Shown piece by piece: positions 23,411 to 64,000 of a stretch of 64,000 nucleotides of DNA. The stretch covers positions 2,264,558-2,328,557 of the forward strand of contig NW_008708987.1 in the NCBI RefSeq assembly GCF_000327385.1. Reading direction: 5' to 3'. Numbering within the stretch: the first letter of the stretch is position 1; each line of letters starts with the position of its first letter. Source of the DNA: Lottia gigantea. Its lineage: Eukaryota > Mollusca > Gastropoda > Lottiidae. A model generated the notes under the pieces. That model saw only the letters and a list, made by a program, of their open reading frames with translations, did no database searches and was not told where the DNA came from. The position numbers and the translations under genes are program-made.

Positions 23411-23985
23411 GCCCACTGCAGAAATTGTAATCCATAAGAATTGAAATATCTCTTCTATTCTATCCCATTCCATTTCGAGTAGTAGCTATATACAGCATTT
23501 CAGTTCTATTTTTACAAATGAAAAAAAGAAGGTAATAAGGCGTTGACCCTCATCTCAATTCAACCTCATTAAGATCTTTGACTGGTCAAAAAATAAATAG
23601 CTCAGTCCAGTCCAGTTCAGAATCACACTAGCTTTAGTGAATCATATATATGTCGGTATTTAAGAATAAACACATTAGCTACGTCTATTGATATCTGCTT
23701 AGGATTAGCCCAGTTTGAAAATTGCTCTTTTCTTGCTAATTTAAAAAGATATTGTTCATTGTTTCCCAGTCGATATATAATCTGAATACAATATTGACCA
23801 GAAAGATTGTAAATTCCTTTACATACCTCTTAATATACCTACCCATTGTCCAAACCCGAGACAGCTGTTCTTCATAGAATTTGTAAAAAAAAATCTCAGT
23901 CTACCAATCCGTGAGCGAATTCGATGATTTTTGCCTCTCAGTTCTCGTACGTCACGAAGATTACCTATGTGGCAGTTAACCGGAG

Positions 23986-23991
23986 TATAAA
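23986..23991 (+). promoter_or_regulatory. Candidate TATA box of the large cassette gene
   Basis: TATAAA in the context GGAGTATAAATTCC lies 140 bp upstream of the ATG at 24126. A TATA box is typical of strongly regulated tissue-specific secreted genes, which fits the product, but the start of transcription is not shown. Confidence 0.45.
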
Positions 23992-24125
23992 TTCCACTTC
24001 CATCGTTCTGAAACTCATAGGGGTATCTTGGCTAGCGACGTGCACATCTCAACAGCTGCCTTTATAGATATTCTATACAGCTATACTCGACAAGGCTTGG
24101 TGCACACTCGCCTTAAACTACCAAT

Positions 24126-63952
<39,827 letters not shown>

Positions 63953-64000
63953 GTAAGAAATTTTTGTAGCTTTGTTTATATTTTAGAGCACAGGTACATT

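Overview
The window is animal nuclear DNA: AT-rich, intron-rich, and full of short non-autonomous transposons and minisatellites. The protein families and repeat types suggest a spiralian, most likely a gastropod-like mollusc. That is an inference, since nothing here fixes the species.

Left part (1-15.0 kb): three conserved single-copy genes, each reconstructed exon by exon with consistent splice phases. FAM98 (minus, 1-4142, last exon cut by the window edge) lies head to head with PSMD8/Rpn12 (plus, 4448-7813) over a shared promoter of about 300 bp. PSMD8 runs tail to tail into TBRG1/NIAM (minus, 8450-14990).

Middle (15.0-24.0 kb): no gene seen. It holds a 52-bp satellite-like array, an AACAT-type array, a 63-bp array bounded by inverted copies of its own flank, and several dispersed repeats.

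Right part (24.1 kb to the window end, plus strand): one very large secreted-protein gene that continues past the window. I could join 32 exons in a single open phase (8043 nt, 2681 residues). The order is signal peptide, micro-exons, a Lys/Arg/Gly/Ser repeat exon of about 490 residues, an EGF-like module, then a cassette of CTLD, WxxW, EGF, VWD, C8, TIL, Cys-rich/EGF. The cassette is present twice in full and starts a third time (CTLD plus the first linker exon) at the right edge. The copies share intron phases at almost every homologous boundary, so whole blocks of exons were duplicated. In CTLD1 and CTLD2 the lectin fold is interrupted by Arg/Ser-rich tandem repeats (14- and 15-residue units) followed by an extra intron. 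CTLD3 has neither. This looks like a mucin-like or adhesive-like extracellular protein in which Pro/Thr/Ser mucin repeats are replaced by polycationic repeats. It is the most novel item in the window.

The introns of this gene carry most of its length: different minisatellites (51-bp, GGGGTA-type, 12-bp, 58-bp, 42/48-bp), five copies of one foldback MITE family, a TTAA-ended MITE family, a Harbinger-like MITE, and a decayed LINE with a SINE-tail insertion. Non-coding tandem arrays total roughly 10 kb of the 64 kb.
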